11,375 nt of DNA from Candidatus Falkowiibacteriota bacterium (GTDB lineage: Bacteria > Patescibacteriota > Patescibacteriia > Patescibacteriales > UBA12465). Positions 1 to 6,994 of this stretch are shown here, piece by piece. The first letter of the stretch is position 1, and every line of letters starts with the position of its first letter. The translations under genes were made by a program, and so were the position numbers. The stretch lies in NCBI GenBank assembly GCA_026396945.1, contig JAPLVX010000013.1, forward strand, positions 1-11,375, read 5' to 3'. Under the pieces are notes generated by a model, which worked only from the letters and a program-made list of their open reading frames with translations, was not told the origin of the DNA and ran no database searches.

Positions 1-54
1 GCCGCGGCCATGCAATTCGGAGTTAAAATTGCTAAAATAGAAGTTTTAGAATAA
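1..54 (+). CDS. C-terminal end of an unidentified protein (partial gene)
   Basis: Frame 1 is open from the window edge to a TAA at 52-54 and encodes the last 17 residues of a protein, AAAMQFGVKIAKIEVLE. The gene begins outside the window. The tail is too short to assign to a family. It is supported as a real gene end by the strong hairpin terminator that follows 26 nt later and by the convergent ppsA gene, which would need a shared terminator. The other two plus-strand frames hit stops within the same stretch (at about 24 and 38). Confidence 0.45.
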   Translation, partial: AAAMQFGVKIAKIEVLE

Positions 55-80
55 AATAATTTTTAAATTAAGATAGCACC

Positions 81-112
81 AAAAAATACTCCTGGCATCA
101 GGAGTATTTTTT
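81..112. terminator. Bidirectional rho-independent terminator
   Basis: There is a perfect 14-bp inverted repeat, with arms 81-94 and 99-112 and the tetraloop GCAT. The core arms (TACTCCTG and CAGGAGTA) are flanked by A6 on the left and T6 on the right. A U-tract therefore follows the hairpin in both directions. It can end transcription of the plus-strand gene finishing at 54 and of ppsA on the minus strand, whose stop is at 132. Confidence 0.9.
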
Positions 113-131
113 AAATACAAAGGGTTAAAAA

Positions 132-2546
132 CTAGAAGAATAAAGACAAGAAGCCGCGCTGTCGTTTTAATTCTTTTTCCTTCTTCAAAATCGCTAAAGT
201 AGTTGGAACGACCGTGTCGGGAATCAAAGAAATACTATCAATTCCGCATTCCACCAAAAATTCCGCGAAATCCGGAAAGTCGCTCGGCCCCTGACCGCAA
301 ATACCAACCTTTCGTTTATATTTTTTAGCCACGGCGATCAAATTTTTAATTAAAATTTTAACGGCGGCATTCTTTTCATTAGAAACGCCAGCCACCTCTA
401 GACTCCCGCCAGAATCTCGATCAATCCCTAGGGTTAATTGGGTCAAATCATTAGAGCCGATGGAAAAACCGTCAAAAATTTGACAGAATTTATCAGCCAA
501 GATTATATTGGCCGGAATTTCGGCCATAACATAGACTTCCAGGCCGTTCTGACCGCGTTTTAAACCATGCCGCGCCATAATTTCTAAAACTTTTTTACCC
601 TCCTCAACCGTTCGACAGAAAGGGATCATAATTTTTAGATTCTTCAAACCAAATTCCTCCCTAACTTTTTTTAAGGCCTGGCATTCTAATTCAAAGGCCG
701 GCAAAAACTTCTTAGAGTAGTAGCGACTGGCCCCGCGCCAACCAATCATGGGATTAGATTCAATCGGCTCATACTCGGTGCCGCCAATTAAATTGGCATA
801 TTCGTTAGTCTTGAAATCTGATAAGCGAACAATTACGTCTTTGGGATAAAAGGCGGCGGTAATTATGGCTACGCCCTGAACTAAACGATCCACGAAATAT
901 TGAGCTTTGTCTTTATAGGCAGACGTTAGTTGGTCAATTTTTTGCTTAACCGCCCTATCTTTAATCTGGGTATAATTCAATAGGGCTAAAGGGTGAATTT
1001 TAATGTAATTATTAATTATAAACTCGAGTCGGGCCAAACCTACTCCATTATTAGGAATAAAGGAATCGGCAAAAGCTAAATCCGGTTCAGCGACATTCAT
1101 CATAATTTTAGTTTTTGGTTGCTTCAAGTCCTTTAGGTTAGTTTTTATAACCTTGAAAGGCACCTTCCCTTCATAAACAAAGCCCTCTTCGCCATCAGAA
1201 CAATTAATGGTCACCATTCGCTTGGAGCTAATTTTTACCGAACCATTATTAGTACCGACAACACAAGGAATTCCTAGTTCTCGAGACACAATGGCCGCGT
1301 GGCAGGTGCGGCCGCCCTTGTCAGTCACGATGGCGGCCGCAATTTTCATAATCGGCTCCCAATCCGGGTCAGTCATATCTGTCACTAGAACTTCACCGGA
1401 CTTAAAATTGTTAATTTCTTTTAAATTCATGATCCGTTTAGCTGGACCAGAGCCAATTCTATCCCCCACACTTTGACCACTAACAATTATTTTGCCAGAG
1501 CGACTAAGCTTATACTTCTCTAAAACGCTGTAATCGCGAACGCTCTGCACGGTTTCTGGACGAGCCTGGGTAATGTAAAGTTCTTGATTGCGACCGTCTA
1601 AAGCCCACTCAATATCCATGGGCTTTTTATAATGTTTCTCAATTTCCAGACCCCATTTAGCTAATTGTTTGACTTGAGCGTCAGTGATTGATTGTTTCGC
1701 CTGATCACTAGCGCCAACTTTTATGTTCTTCACAGTACTACGGCCAGCCACTTTATCATAAACCATTCGTAAATTTTTAGCGCCGATGGCGCGCGATATA
1801 ATGGCTAGCGTCGGCTTAAACACATAAAATTCATCCGGGTTAACCCGGCCCTGAACGATATTCTCGCCTAAGCCATAAATTGAATTAATCAGAACCGTAT
1901 TAGCGAAACCTGACTCAGTATCAATCGTAAACATTATGCCTGATGACCCTAGGTCGGAGCGAATCATTTTCTGGACGCCAACGGATAGAGCAATTGAAAA
2001 ATGATCAAAGCCCTTGTCGACTCGGTAAGAAATAGCCCGATTGGTAAATAAAGAGGCGATACATTTTTTAACCGCTAATAAAAGTTCCTTGTTACCGACA
2101 ACATTTAAGAAAGTTTCTTGTTGGCCGGCGAAAGAAGCATCCGGCAAATCTTCGGCGGTGGCGCTGGAACGAATCGCCACATCCAAATTGGCCACCTTGT
2201 TTTCTTTAGATAATTGTTTATAGGCCTTAGAGATCGCTTGGGAAAAATCAGCCGGAAATTCGGCGGCAATTATTTCTTTTCGAATGGCCGCCCCTCGTGC
2301 CGCCAAGCCCCTCATATCCTTAGTATCAAGACCTTTGAGGATATCCTTTATTTTTTTCTTTAAGCCGGTTGACTCTAAAAAATAATTATAGGCAGCGGCC
2401 GTAGTGGCAAAACCATTTGGAATTTTAATACCTTTGGCACTCAGATGTCCATACATTTCACCCAGAGAAGCGTTCTTGCCGCCAACTCGGGGCACGTCTT
2501 TAATATTTAACTCGGAAAAAAACTTAATAAATTCATTTTTTGGCAT
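132..2546 (-). CDS. ppsA: Phosphoenolpyruvate synthase (pyruvate, water dikinase)
   Basis: This cytosolic enzyme converts pyruvate, ATP and water to PEP, AMP and phosphate, the entry step of gluconeogenesis. At 804 aa it is close to the usual family length of about 790. The N-terminal ATP-grasp domain (about 1-340) starts with VGGKNASLGEM (21-31) and carries IRSSATAEDLP (125-135). The swivelling phosphohistidine domain has GGRTCHAAIVSRELGIPCVVG (411-431 region) with catalytic His416. The C-terminal PEP/pyruvate-binding TIM barrel shows RLE (506-508), GWRGASR (602-608), GSNDLTQL (697-704) and the catalytic Cys750 in GICGQGPSD. All key residues are present. The ATG at 2546 immediately precedes the conserved domain. 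No SD is visible upstream; a TATAAT box lies about 40 nt before the start. It is monocistronic by context, with its own terminator (81-112). A two-component PTS enzyme I or a pyruvate phosphate dikinase is less likely, given the PpsA-type C-terminus (DSISLIPDTVV, 770-780). Confidence 0.97.
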   Translation of the reverse strand: MPKNEFIKFFSELNIKDVPRVGGKNASLGEMYGHLSAKGIKIPNGFATTAAAYNYFLESTGLKKKIKDILKGLDTKDMRGLAARGAAIRKEIIAAEFPADFSQAISKAYKQLSKENKVANLDVAIRSSATAEDLPDASFAGQQETFLNVVGNKELLLAVKKCIASLFTNRAISYRVDKGFDHFSIALSVGVQKMIRSDLGSSGIMFTIDTESGFANTVLINSIYGLGENIVQGRVNPDEFYVFKPTLAIISRAIGAKNLRMVYDKVAGRSTVKNIKVGASDQAKQSITDAQVKQLAKWGLEIEKHYKKPMDIEWALDGRNQELYITQARPETVQSVRDYSVLEKYKLSRSGKIIVSGQSVGDRIGSGPAKRIMNLKEINNFKSGEVLVTDMTDPDWEPIMKIAAAIVTDKGGRTCHAAIVSRELGIPCVVGTNNGSVKISSKRMVTINCSDGEEGFVYEGKVPFKVIKTNLKDLKQPKTKIMMNVAEPDLAFADSFIPNNGVGLARLEFIINNYIKIHPLALLNYTQIKDRAVKQKIDQLTSAYKDKAQYFVDRLVQGVAIITAAFYPKDVIVRLSDFKTNEYANLIGGTEYEPIESNPMIGWRGASRYYSKKFLPAFELECQALKKVREEFGLKNLKIMIPFCRTVEEGKKVLEIMARHGLKRGQNGLEVYVMAEIPANIILADKFCQIFDGFSIGSNDLTQLTLGIDRDSGGSLEVAGVSNEKNAAVKILIKNLIAVAKKYKRKVGICGQGPSDFPDFAEFLVECGIDSISLIPDTVVPTTLAILKKEKELKRQRGFLSLFF

Positions 2547-2586
2547 AATAATGTTATTTTTAATTTATTTTTATTTTTGTATTTTA

Positions 2587-2615
2587 ATTATAACACATTC
2601 TTTACATTAAAAAAA
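2587..2615 (-). promoter_or_regulatory. Probable ppsA promoter
   Basis: On the minus strand a consensus TATAAT occupies 2592-2587. Its start is 17 bp from a weak T-run at 2615-2610 that would serve as the -35. The predicted start of transcription near 2580 gives a leader of about 33 nt before the ppsA ATG. The -10 is a perfect match. The -35 is poor, and in sequence this AT-rich a chance match is possible. Confidence 0.45.
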
Positions 2616-2629
2616 TAATCCTTTAAGAT
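2601..2629 (+). promoter_or_regulatory. Probable promoter of the tRNA-Leu/lgt transcript
   Basis: TTTACA (2601-2606) and TAAGAT (2624-2629) are separated by exactly 17 bp and resemble sigma-70-type -35 and -10 boxes. Transcription would begin near 2636, about 15 nt before the tRNA-Leu gene. It overlaps the oppositely oriented ppsA promoter, so the two may compete for RNA polymerase. Confidence 0.55.
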
Positions 2630-2650
2630 AAAAGTGGCTTAAATAAGCAA

Positions 2651-2735
2651 GCGGACGTGGCGAAACTGGTAGACGCACTTGGCTTAGGACCAAGCGGGGC
2701 AACTCTTGAGAGTTCGAGTCTCTCCGTCCGCACCA
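2651..2735 (+). tRNA. tRNA-Leu (anticodon UAG)
   Basis: This is a class II tRNA with a long variable arm. The acceptor stem GCGGACG (2651-2657) pairs with CGTCCGC (2725-2731). The anticodon stem CTTGG/CCAAG (2678-2682/2690-2694) encloses a loop with anticodon TAG at 2685-2687. The variable region spans 2695-2707, and the T arm GAGAG-TTCGAGT-CTCTC lies at 2708-2724. Discriminator A2732 is followed by an encoded CCA (2733-2735). The tRNA lies 23 nt upstream of lgt, with no terminator in between, so both probably share one primary transcript that tRNA processing would cut. Confidence 0.97.
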
Positions 2736-2758
2736 AAAAGTTTTTTCTCTTAAACCTT

Positions 2759-3604
2759 ATGGTAAATCTCCTTCATACTTTTGTGCCTCAAGCGATGTTA
2801 TGGTCTTGGGGCTACTTCCATATTTACTGGTATGGCTTCTTTATAGTGCTAGCAATTAGCTTGGCCCTATTAGTGACAAGTCAATTAGCAAATCTTTATC
2901 AATTAAAAAAAGAGCTTATTTTAGATTTAAGTTTTTGGTTGATTATCGGCGGATTGATCGGGGCGAGAATATATGAAGTCGGCTTAGAATTTTCTTATTA
3001 TAGCCAAAACCCCTTAGATATACTGAAGGTCTGGCAGGGCGGCCTGGCCATTCATGGGGCAATAATCGCTGGCCTAATAATTGTTGCCATTTTTTCTTCT
3101 AAGCAAAAAATTAACTTCTGGATTTTAACGGCGGTAATTGTTCCTGGTCTAGCCTTGGGGCAAGCAGTCGGTCGTTGGGGCAATTATTTCAATCAAGAAC
3201 TTTTTGGTCTGCCTACCAGGCTTCCTTGGGGGATACCGATTGATATTATTAACCGTCCCTTGGAATATATCGGACAAAAATTTTTCCAGCCCACCTTTCT
3301 TTATGAATCCCTGGGTGACTTATTGATTTTTTTAATTTTATTAACTATTCATGTTATAATATTAAAAAGACAACGCCAGGCTAAGGTGGCTGGTTTGTCG
3401 CCGAAAACTAGCCTTAAAATTACTGTTTTATACTTGATTCTTTATTCAACCGTACGTTTCTTTTTGGAATTTATCAAAGTTGACTCTACGCCCACGCTCG
3501 CTAGCTGGCGCTGGCCACAAATCATAAGTTTAATAATAATCGCTTTATCAATAATTTTGCTTGCTTTTAAAAACCATGGTAAAAAAACTGAAAAAAATCA
3601 ATAA
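2759..3604 (+). CDS. lgt: Prolipoprotein diacylglyceryl transferase
   Basis: This integral membrane enzyme transfers diacylglycerol from phosphatidylglycerol to the lipobox cysteine of prolipoproteins, the first step of lipoprotein maturation. It is 281 aa long, typical of the family, with about seven TM helices. Visible motifs are HIYWYG (21-26), GARIYEV (68-74), WQGGLAIHG with His99 (92-100), the Lgt signature GRWGNYFNQE (138-147), PTFLYES (178-184) and VRFFLEF with Arg233 (232-238). The open frame extends upstream into the tRNA-Leu gene, but that extension is translated tRNA sequence. The ATG at 2759 gives the expected N-terminus just before TM1. No SD precedes it, and translation may start from a short leader left after tRNA 3' processing. 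The downstream MFS gene follows 10 nt after the stop (or overlaps by 29 nt if its ATG is used). Confidence 0.95.
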   Translation: MVNLLHTFVPQAMLWSWGYFHIYWYGFFIVLAISLALLVTSQLANLYQLKKELILDLSFWLIIGGLIGARIYEVGLEFSYYSQNPLDILKVWQGGLAIHGAIIAGLIIVAIFSSKQKINFWILTAVIVPGLALGQAVGRWGNYFNQELFGLPTRLPWGIPIDIINRPLEYIGQKFFQPTFLYESLGDLLIFLILLTIHVIILKRQRQAKVAGLSPKTSLKITVLYLILYSTVRFFLEFIKVDSTPTLASWRWPQIISLIIIALSIILLAFKNHGKKTEKNQ

Positions 3605-3609
3605 AGGGG
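3603..3609 (+). promoter_or_regulatory. SD-like sequence supporting a TTG start for the MFS gene
   Basis: AAAGGGG overlaps the lgt stop codon and lies 5-7 nt before TTG at 3615. The alternative in-frame ATG at 3576, and a TTG at 3561, have no comparable purine-rich sequence upstream. This is the main reason for placing the MFS start at 3615. Confidence 0.5.
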
Positions 3610-3614
3610 CTAAT

Positions 3615-4769
3615 TTGAAAATTCTTTATCTACTGGGCTTAATTTTAGCTTTGGCGACCGCCATCCCGACTTATATCCAATCCAACTTCATCGGACAATT
3701 TGTTAGTCTGACTGGAGTAAGTATTTTTTTCGTGGTCTCTAACCTAATAACTTTTTTTGTAATAATTTTCTTTCCTAATTTCATCAAGAAATTAACGAAT
3801 TATTTCCTGACAAAAATTGTTCTAGCTGTTTATGGTGCCTCCCTCTTGGCTCTAAGTATCGCTGACAATACTCTGGCAGTTTTTGTGTCTTTTCTATTTC
3901 TGAGTATTAGTTCTAACTTGATTTGGATAAACATGGATTTTTTCATCGAAAGCTTCTCGAGCGATGCTAAGACCGGACGAATCAGAACTATCTATTTTAC
4001 CTTTATCAACCTAGGCTGGATTCTGGCGCCACTTTTTTCTAGTTATTTAATTAAACGAGGCAATTATTCCTGGCCTTTCTTGGCTGCCGCCTTGGTTTTG
4101 ATCCCTTTCTATCTAATTTTTATTTATCATGGTCGAGGCTTGCAAGATAAAGTAAAATATCATAAAATAAACATCCGCCGAACTTTAAAAAACATCTGGG
4201 CTAACCGTAATTTAAGGGGAGTTTTCAGTTTGTCCTTACTATTAAATCTCTTCTTTAATAGTGCGGTAGTTTTTATTCCGATTTATTTACATCAGAATCT
4301 AGGCTTAAGTTGGGATCAATTAGGCCTAGTTTTTGCCTTCATGCTATTGCCATTTATCTTATTTGAAATCCCGGCCGGGATAATCGCTGACAAAAAATTA
4401 TGCGAAAAAGAAATCTTTCAAATCGGTTTCTCTATTTTAATAATATCTCTCCTGTCGTTCTTTTGGGTCAAATCCAATAACGTTTTGATCTGGGCCTTTC
4501 TTTTATTTTTCAGCCGTATCGGCGCTTCCCTGATTGAGGCGATGAGGGAATCTTATTTTTTCCGAATTGTTGACGTTGCCGATGTAGAATATATTGATTT
4601 TTTCCGAACCAGTACTCCCCTGGGATATTTAATCGGCTCGGCTCTAGGGATAATTGTCTTTAAATTTTATAGCCTAGAAAATTTGTTTTTGATTTTAGCG
4701 ATAGTGATGTTATCTAGCTTTTATTTCTTGCACTTAATGAAGAACAACAAAATGCCGAACAGCAAATAA
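3615..4769 (+). CDS. Major facilitator superfamily (MFS) transporter
   Basis: This is a polytopic inner-membrane protein of 384 aa with about 12 hydrophobic segments: roughly 3-23, 33-53, 65-83, 87-106, 125-146, 152-171, 203-225, 236-258, 270-285, 289-305, 331-350 and 354-373. They are split by a basic central loop (about 173-200), the usual 6+6 MFS layout. The segment GRIRTIYFTFINLGWILAP (121-139) resembles the TM5 signature of MFS permeases. AGIIADKK (254-261) is a motif-A-like loop after TM8. The substrate cannot be read from sequence. The start is uncertain: TTG 3615 has an SD-like element and avoids overlap, while ATG 3576 would add 13 residues rich in lysine and overlap lgt by 29 nt. 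It sits between lgt and tRNA-Gly in a likely single transcript; only 12 nt separate its stop from the tRNA. Confidence 0.85.
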   Translation: MKILYLLGLILALATAIPTYIQSNFIGQFVSLTGVSIFFVVSNLITFFVIIFFPNFIKKLTNYFLTKIVLAVYGASLLALSIADNTLAVFVSFLFLSISSNLIWINMDFFIESFSSDAKTGRIRTIYFTFINLGWILAPLFSSYLIKRGNYSWPFLAAALVLIPFYLIFIYHGRGLQDKVKYHKINIRRTLKNIWANRNLRGVFSLSLLLNLFFNSAVVFIPIYLHQNLGLSWDQLGLVFAFMLLPFILFEIPAGIIADKKLCEKEIFQIGFSILIISLLSFFWVKSNNVLIWAFLLFFSRIGASLIEAMRESYFFRIVDVADVEYIDFFRTSTPLGYLIGSALGIIVFKFYSLENLFLILAIVMLSSFYFLHLMKNNKMPNSK

Positions 4770-4781
4770 TTTTAATTTTTA

Positions 4782-4854
4782 GCGGGTATCGTATAATGGT
4801 TTCTTATATCAGCCTTCCAAGCTGAGGATAGGGGTTCGATTCCCCTTACCCGCT
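4782..4854 (+). tRNA. tRNA-Gly (anticodon UCC)
   Basis: The acceptor stem GCGGGTA (4782-4788) pairs with TACCCGC (4847-4853). The anticodon stem TCAGC/GCTGA (4809-4813/4821-4825) carries a CTTCCAA loop with anticodon TCC at 4816-4818. The T arm AGGGG-TTCGATT-CCCCT lies at 4830-4846, and the discriminator is T4854. CCA is not encoded: the next bases are CCCT and then the ATG of the next gene. The D stem is weak (G-U plus A-U pairs). No convincing promoter lies in the 12-nt gap after the MFS gene, so it is probably excised from a longer mRNA. Confidence 0.95.
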
Positions 4855-4858
4855 CCCT

Positions 4859-5932
4859 ATGGTATATATCTTCTTCATCCAGGGCGAGGGCCGCGGCCAC
4901 TTGACTCAAGCGCTTACTTTGAAAGAAAAACTCTTGGCCCGGGGACATAAAATCGGGGCCATCGTGGTCGGCACGAAAAATATAAATGATTTACCATCTT
5001 TCTTCCAAGAGGCTTTTTCGAATATTCGTCTCGAAATTGTGCACAGCCCTAAGTTTAGAAAAGATCGGCATAACCAAGGAATAAATATATGGTTAAGTCT
5101 GTGGCCGGTTATTAAAAGATCGCCCCGCTATTTACAGGAAATAAAAAAAATAAAGAATCTGGTCGCTGACATCAAACCGGATGCCTTAATTAATTTTTAC
5201 GAACCACTAGCGGGATTGTATTGGCGCCACCACAAAGAAAGGCCTCTTTTCTGCCTCGGGCACCAATATTTTTTCACCCACCCCTCTTTCCCTATAAAAT
5301 CATTGAGTTTTTTTCAAAGAATTGCCTTGCGCTCGTATAATTATTTATCAGCTCCGGCTGGCGCCATAAAAATCGGTCTTTCTTTTACTAATGAACAAGA
5401 CCGCCCGGCAAAGAATCTCTATATTGCACCGCCGCTTATCAGAACGGTAATTAAAAAAGAAGTCCCCCAAGATAAAGGATTTATTTTAAGCTACGTTCTT
5501 AATCACGGATATTTTTCCGAAATAATACATTGGTGCCAGAATAACCCGGGACGACGGGTGTGCTGTTTCGGCGACAAAAAAAATCTCGGCGACTTGTCTT
5601 TGCCGTTAAATCTAGAGATAAATTATTTGAGTGGTAAAAAATTCATAGAGGCGCTAGCCAATTGTTCTGCTTTAGCCGCTACAGCCGGTTTTGAAACTAT
5701 TGCTGAGGCCGCTTATCTAGGCAAGCCAATATTAATGGTGCCAACTAAAAATCATTTCGAGCAGAGTGGTAATGCCGCCGATGCTAAGAGAGCTAAACTG
5801 GCAATCAGCAACATTTATTTTAACCTTTCTCTCTTAGACAAACAAAAAACCCCTTCTTTTTCCGGACAAGTCGCCTTCAAAGAATGGGTTGATAACTACA
5901 GTGACAAAATAATAAAAATAATAGAGAGATAA
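4859..5932 (+). CDS. GT-B fold glycosyltransferase (MurG/GT28-like)
   Basis: This 357-aa protein has two Rossmann-like halves typical of GT-B enzymes, which transfer a sugar from a nucleotide donor. The N-terminal half begins at once with a beta strand and a glycine-rich loop, IFFIQGEGRGHLTQA (4-18), the acceptor-side loop of MurG-like enzymes. The C-terminal half has ALAATAGFETIAEAAYLGKP (271-290) followed by ILMVPTKNHFEQSGNA (291-306), the nucleotide-sugar-binding signature. No TM helix or signal peptide is evident, so it probably acts at the cytosolic membrane face. The ATG at 4859 is required because the first conserved strand starts at residue 3. It lies 4 nt after the tRNA-Gly discriminator, leaving no room for an SD. 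Donor and acceptor are unknown. Related proteins of the MJ1255 type are my best family guess. Confidence 0.88.
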   Translation: MVYIFFIQGEGRGHLTQALTLKEKLLARGHKIGAIVVGTKNINDLPSFFQEAFSNIRLEIVHSPKFRKDRHNQGINIWLSLWPVIKRSPRYLQEIKKIKNLVADIKPDALINFYEPLAGLYWRHHKERPLFCLGHQYFFTHPSFPIKSLSFFQRIALRSYNYLSAPAGAIKIGLSFTNEQDRPAKNLYIAPPLIRTVIKKEVPQDKGFILSYVLNHGYFSEIIHWCQNNPGRRVCCFGDKKNLGDLSLPLNLEINYLSGKKFIEALANCSALAATAGFETIAEAAYLGKPILMVPTKNHFEQSGNAADAKRAKLAISNIYFNLSLLDKQKTPSFSGQVAFKEWVDNYSDKIIKIIER

Positions 5933-5952
5933 TTATTATTTAGACAAGGCTT

Positions 5953-6990
5953 CTACTTAAACAGTGTTTCGGCGATCTGCCAATATTCCGGGTTGCCGTA
6001 TTTTTTTTGCCAATACCACCATTCCGCACCCCAAAGATAGGTCTGGCGGAAATCAAGATTAATGGTATATTGCAAATTAGCCTTAAACTGCTGGGTGCTC
6101 ATTGTTTTATTAATAGTCTTTTCGTCCAAATAAATCATTTTCCCTTCTGGCACCCAGGGCTCGGTCTGTAATTCTAGCACCATCAATCGTTCTGGCGTTA
6201 ACCCCGCTAATCTAGCTTTCAATTTATAGAAAAAATTAGGAATCGGGTAGCGAACAAAACCAAACCAATTATTATAAACCACTCGATATATGGTCGTCCC
6301 AAAAATATCACCAATTTTTGCTTCTTGACGCCAAGAACTTAGCTCCCCCGAGGCGGTAATTATAATCTGACGACCATCTAAAGAGCGGACGAGCGCAAAC
6401 TCTTGTTGCAAGAAACTCTTGTCTAGCGGCGGGCAAACACCAAAAGAGCTCAAGAACGGTTCGTTCTCTACTTGCCAATATTCAATATTGGTTCGCGATT
6501 TAAAATGATTAACGGCCGCTTCTAACATCTTCAGGGTGTCTTGCTGAGCTTCAATATCGCTTTTTTTACTAAGCCATAAGGGGGTGTGACATTCTGGCCA
6601 ACGCGGCACCCGTCGCCCTAAACTGATAATGAATTTAACATTCCGCTTTTCGCCTTCGTTCAGAAGATAATCATAATCACTGAAATTAAATTGACCTTCG
6701 TTCTTTTCAATCTCATCCCAATAAACCGGTATTCGGATATACTTAACATGCAATTGATCCAGGAGCGCCAAATAGGTTTCCTTCCAATCAAGAGAAAGCT
6801 CAGCGCAAAACTTCTTAGAAAAGGTAACCCCGAAGAAATCCGGCTTATGTTGCAAATCGATCTTTAGGGGTTCATTCGGAGACCATTTAAAAAAATAGAA
6901 AAACAATAAAAGCAAAAAAATAATGATAGCCAAAAAAATAGTCACATGTTTCTTTTTAAAAATAAAAGCGTCGGATTTTTTATTTCTCAT
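5953..6990 (-). CDS. Membrane-anchored glycoside hydrolase-like protein (GH-A TIM barrel)
   Basis: This is a 345-aa protein with a basic N-terminus (1-15), one long TM helix (about 16-35) without a cleavage site, and an exported domain from about 40. The domain reads as a clan GH-A (beta/alpha)8 barrel. IRIPVYWDEIEKNEGQFNFSDYD (85-107) is the early-strand motif, VKFIISLGRRVPRWP (118-132) is the next strand, YWQVENEPF (171-179) holds the probable acid/base Glu177 after Asn176, and LMVLELQTEPW (269-279) holds the candidate nucleophile Glu277 (Glu273 is the alternative). The tail WGAEWWYW (320-327) is aromatic, as in a strand-8 substrate pocket. Substrate and GH family are not recognised. It is the last gene of a three-gene minus-strand unit, starting 4 nt after the EamA stop with no SD, which suggests translational coupling. 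Its stop is 20 nt from the convergent glycosyltransferase. Confidence 0.8.
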   Translation of the reverse strand: MRNKKSDAFIFKKKHVTIFLAIIIFLLLLFFYFFKWSPNEPLKIDLQHKPDFFGVTFSKKFCAELSLDWKETYLALLDQLHVKYIRIPVYWDEIEKNEGQFNFSDYDYLLNEGEKRNVKFIISLGRRVPRWPECHTPLWLSKKSDIEAQQDTLKMLEAAVNHFKSRTNIEYWQVENEPFLSSFGVCPPLDKSFLQQEFALVRSLDGRQIIITASGELSSWRQEAKIGDIFGTTIYRVVYNNWFGFVRYPIPNFFYKLKARLAGLTPERLMVLELQTEPWVPEGKMIYLDEKTINKTMSTQQFKANLQYTINLDFRQTYLWGAEWWYWQKKYGNPEYWQIAETLFK

Positions 6991-6994
6991 AATA

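Noticed and set aside
1207..2610. Plus-strand open frames within and at the end of ppsA (1207-1476, 2041-2223, 2404-2610)
   Set aside because: They lie antisense to a well-conserved enzyme gene, lack SD sequences and show no domain-like composition.
2657..2758. Open reading frame extension upstream of lgt, starting MAKLVDALGLGPSG
   Set aside because: It is translated tRNA-Leu sequence: the frame runs through the cloverleaf and its CCA end. The lgt protein starts at 2759.
3561..3614. Upstream TTG (3561) or ATG (3576) as the MFS start
   Set aside because: Neither has an SD, and both overlap the lgt end. TTG 3615 is favoured, though ATG 3576 is not excluded.
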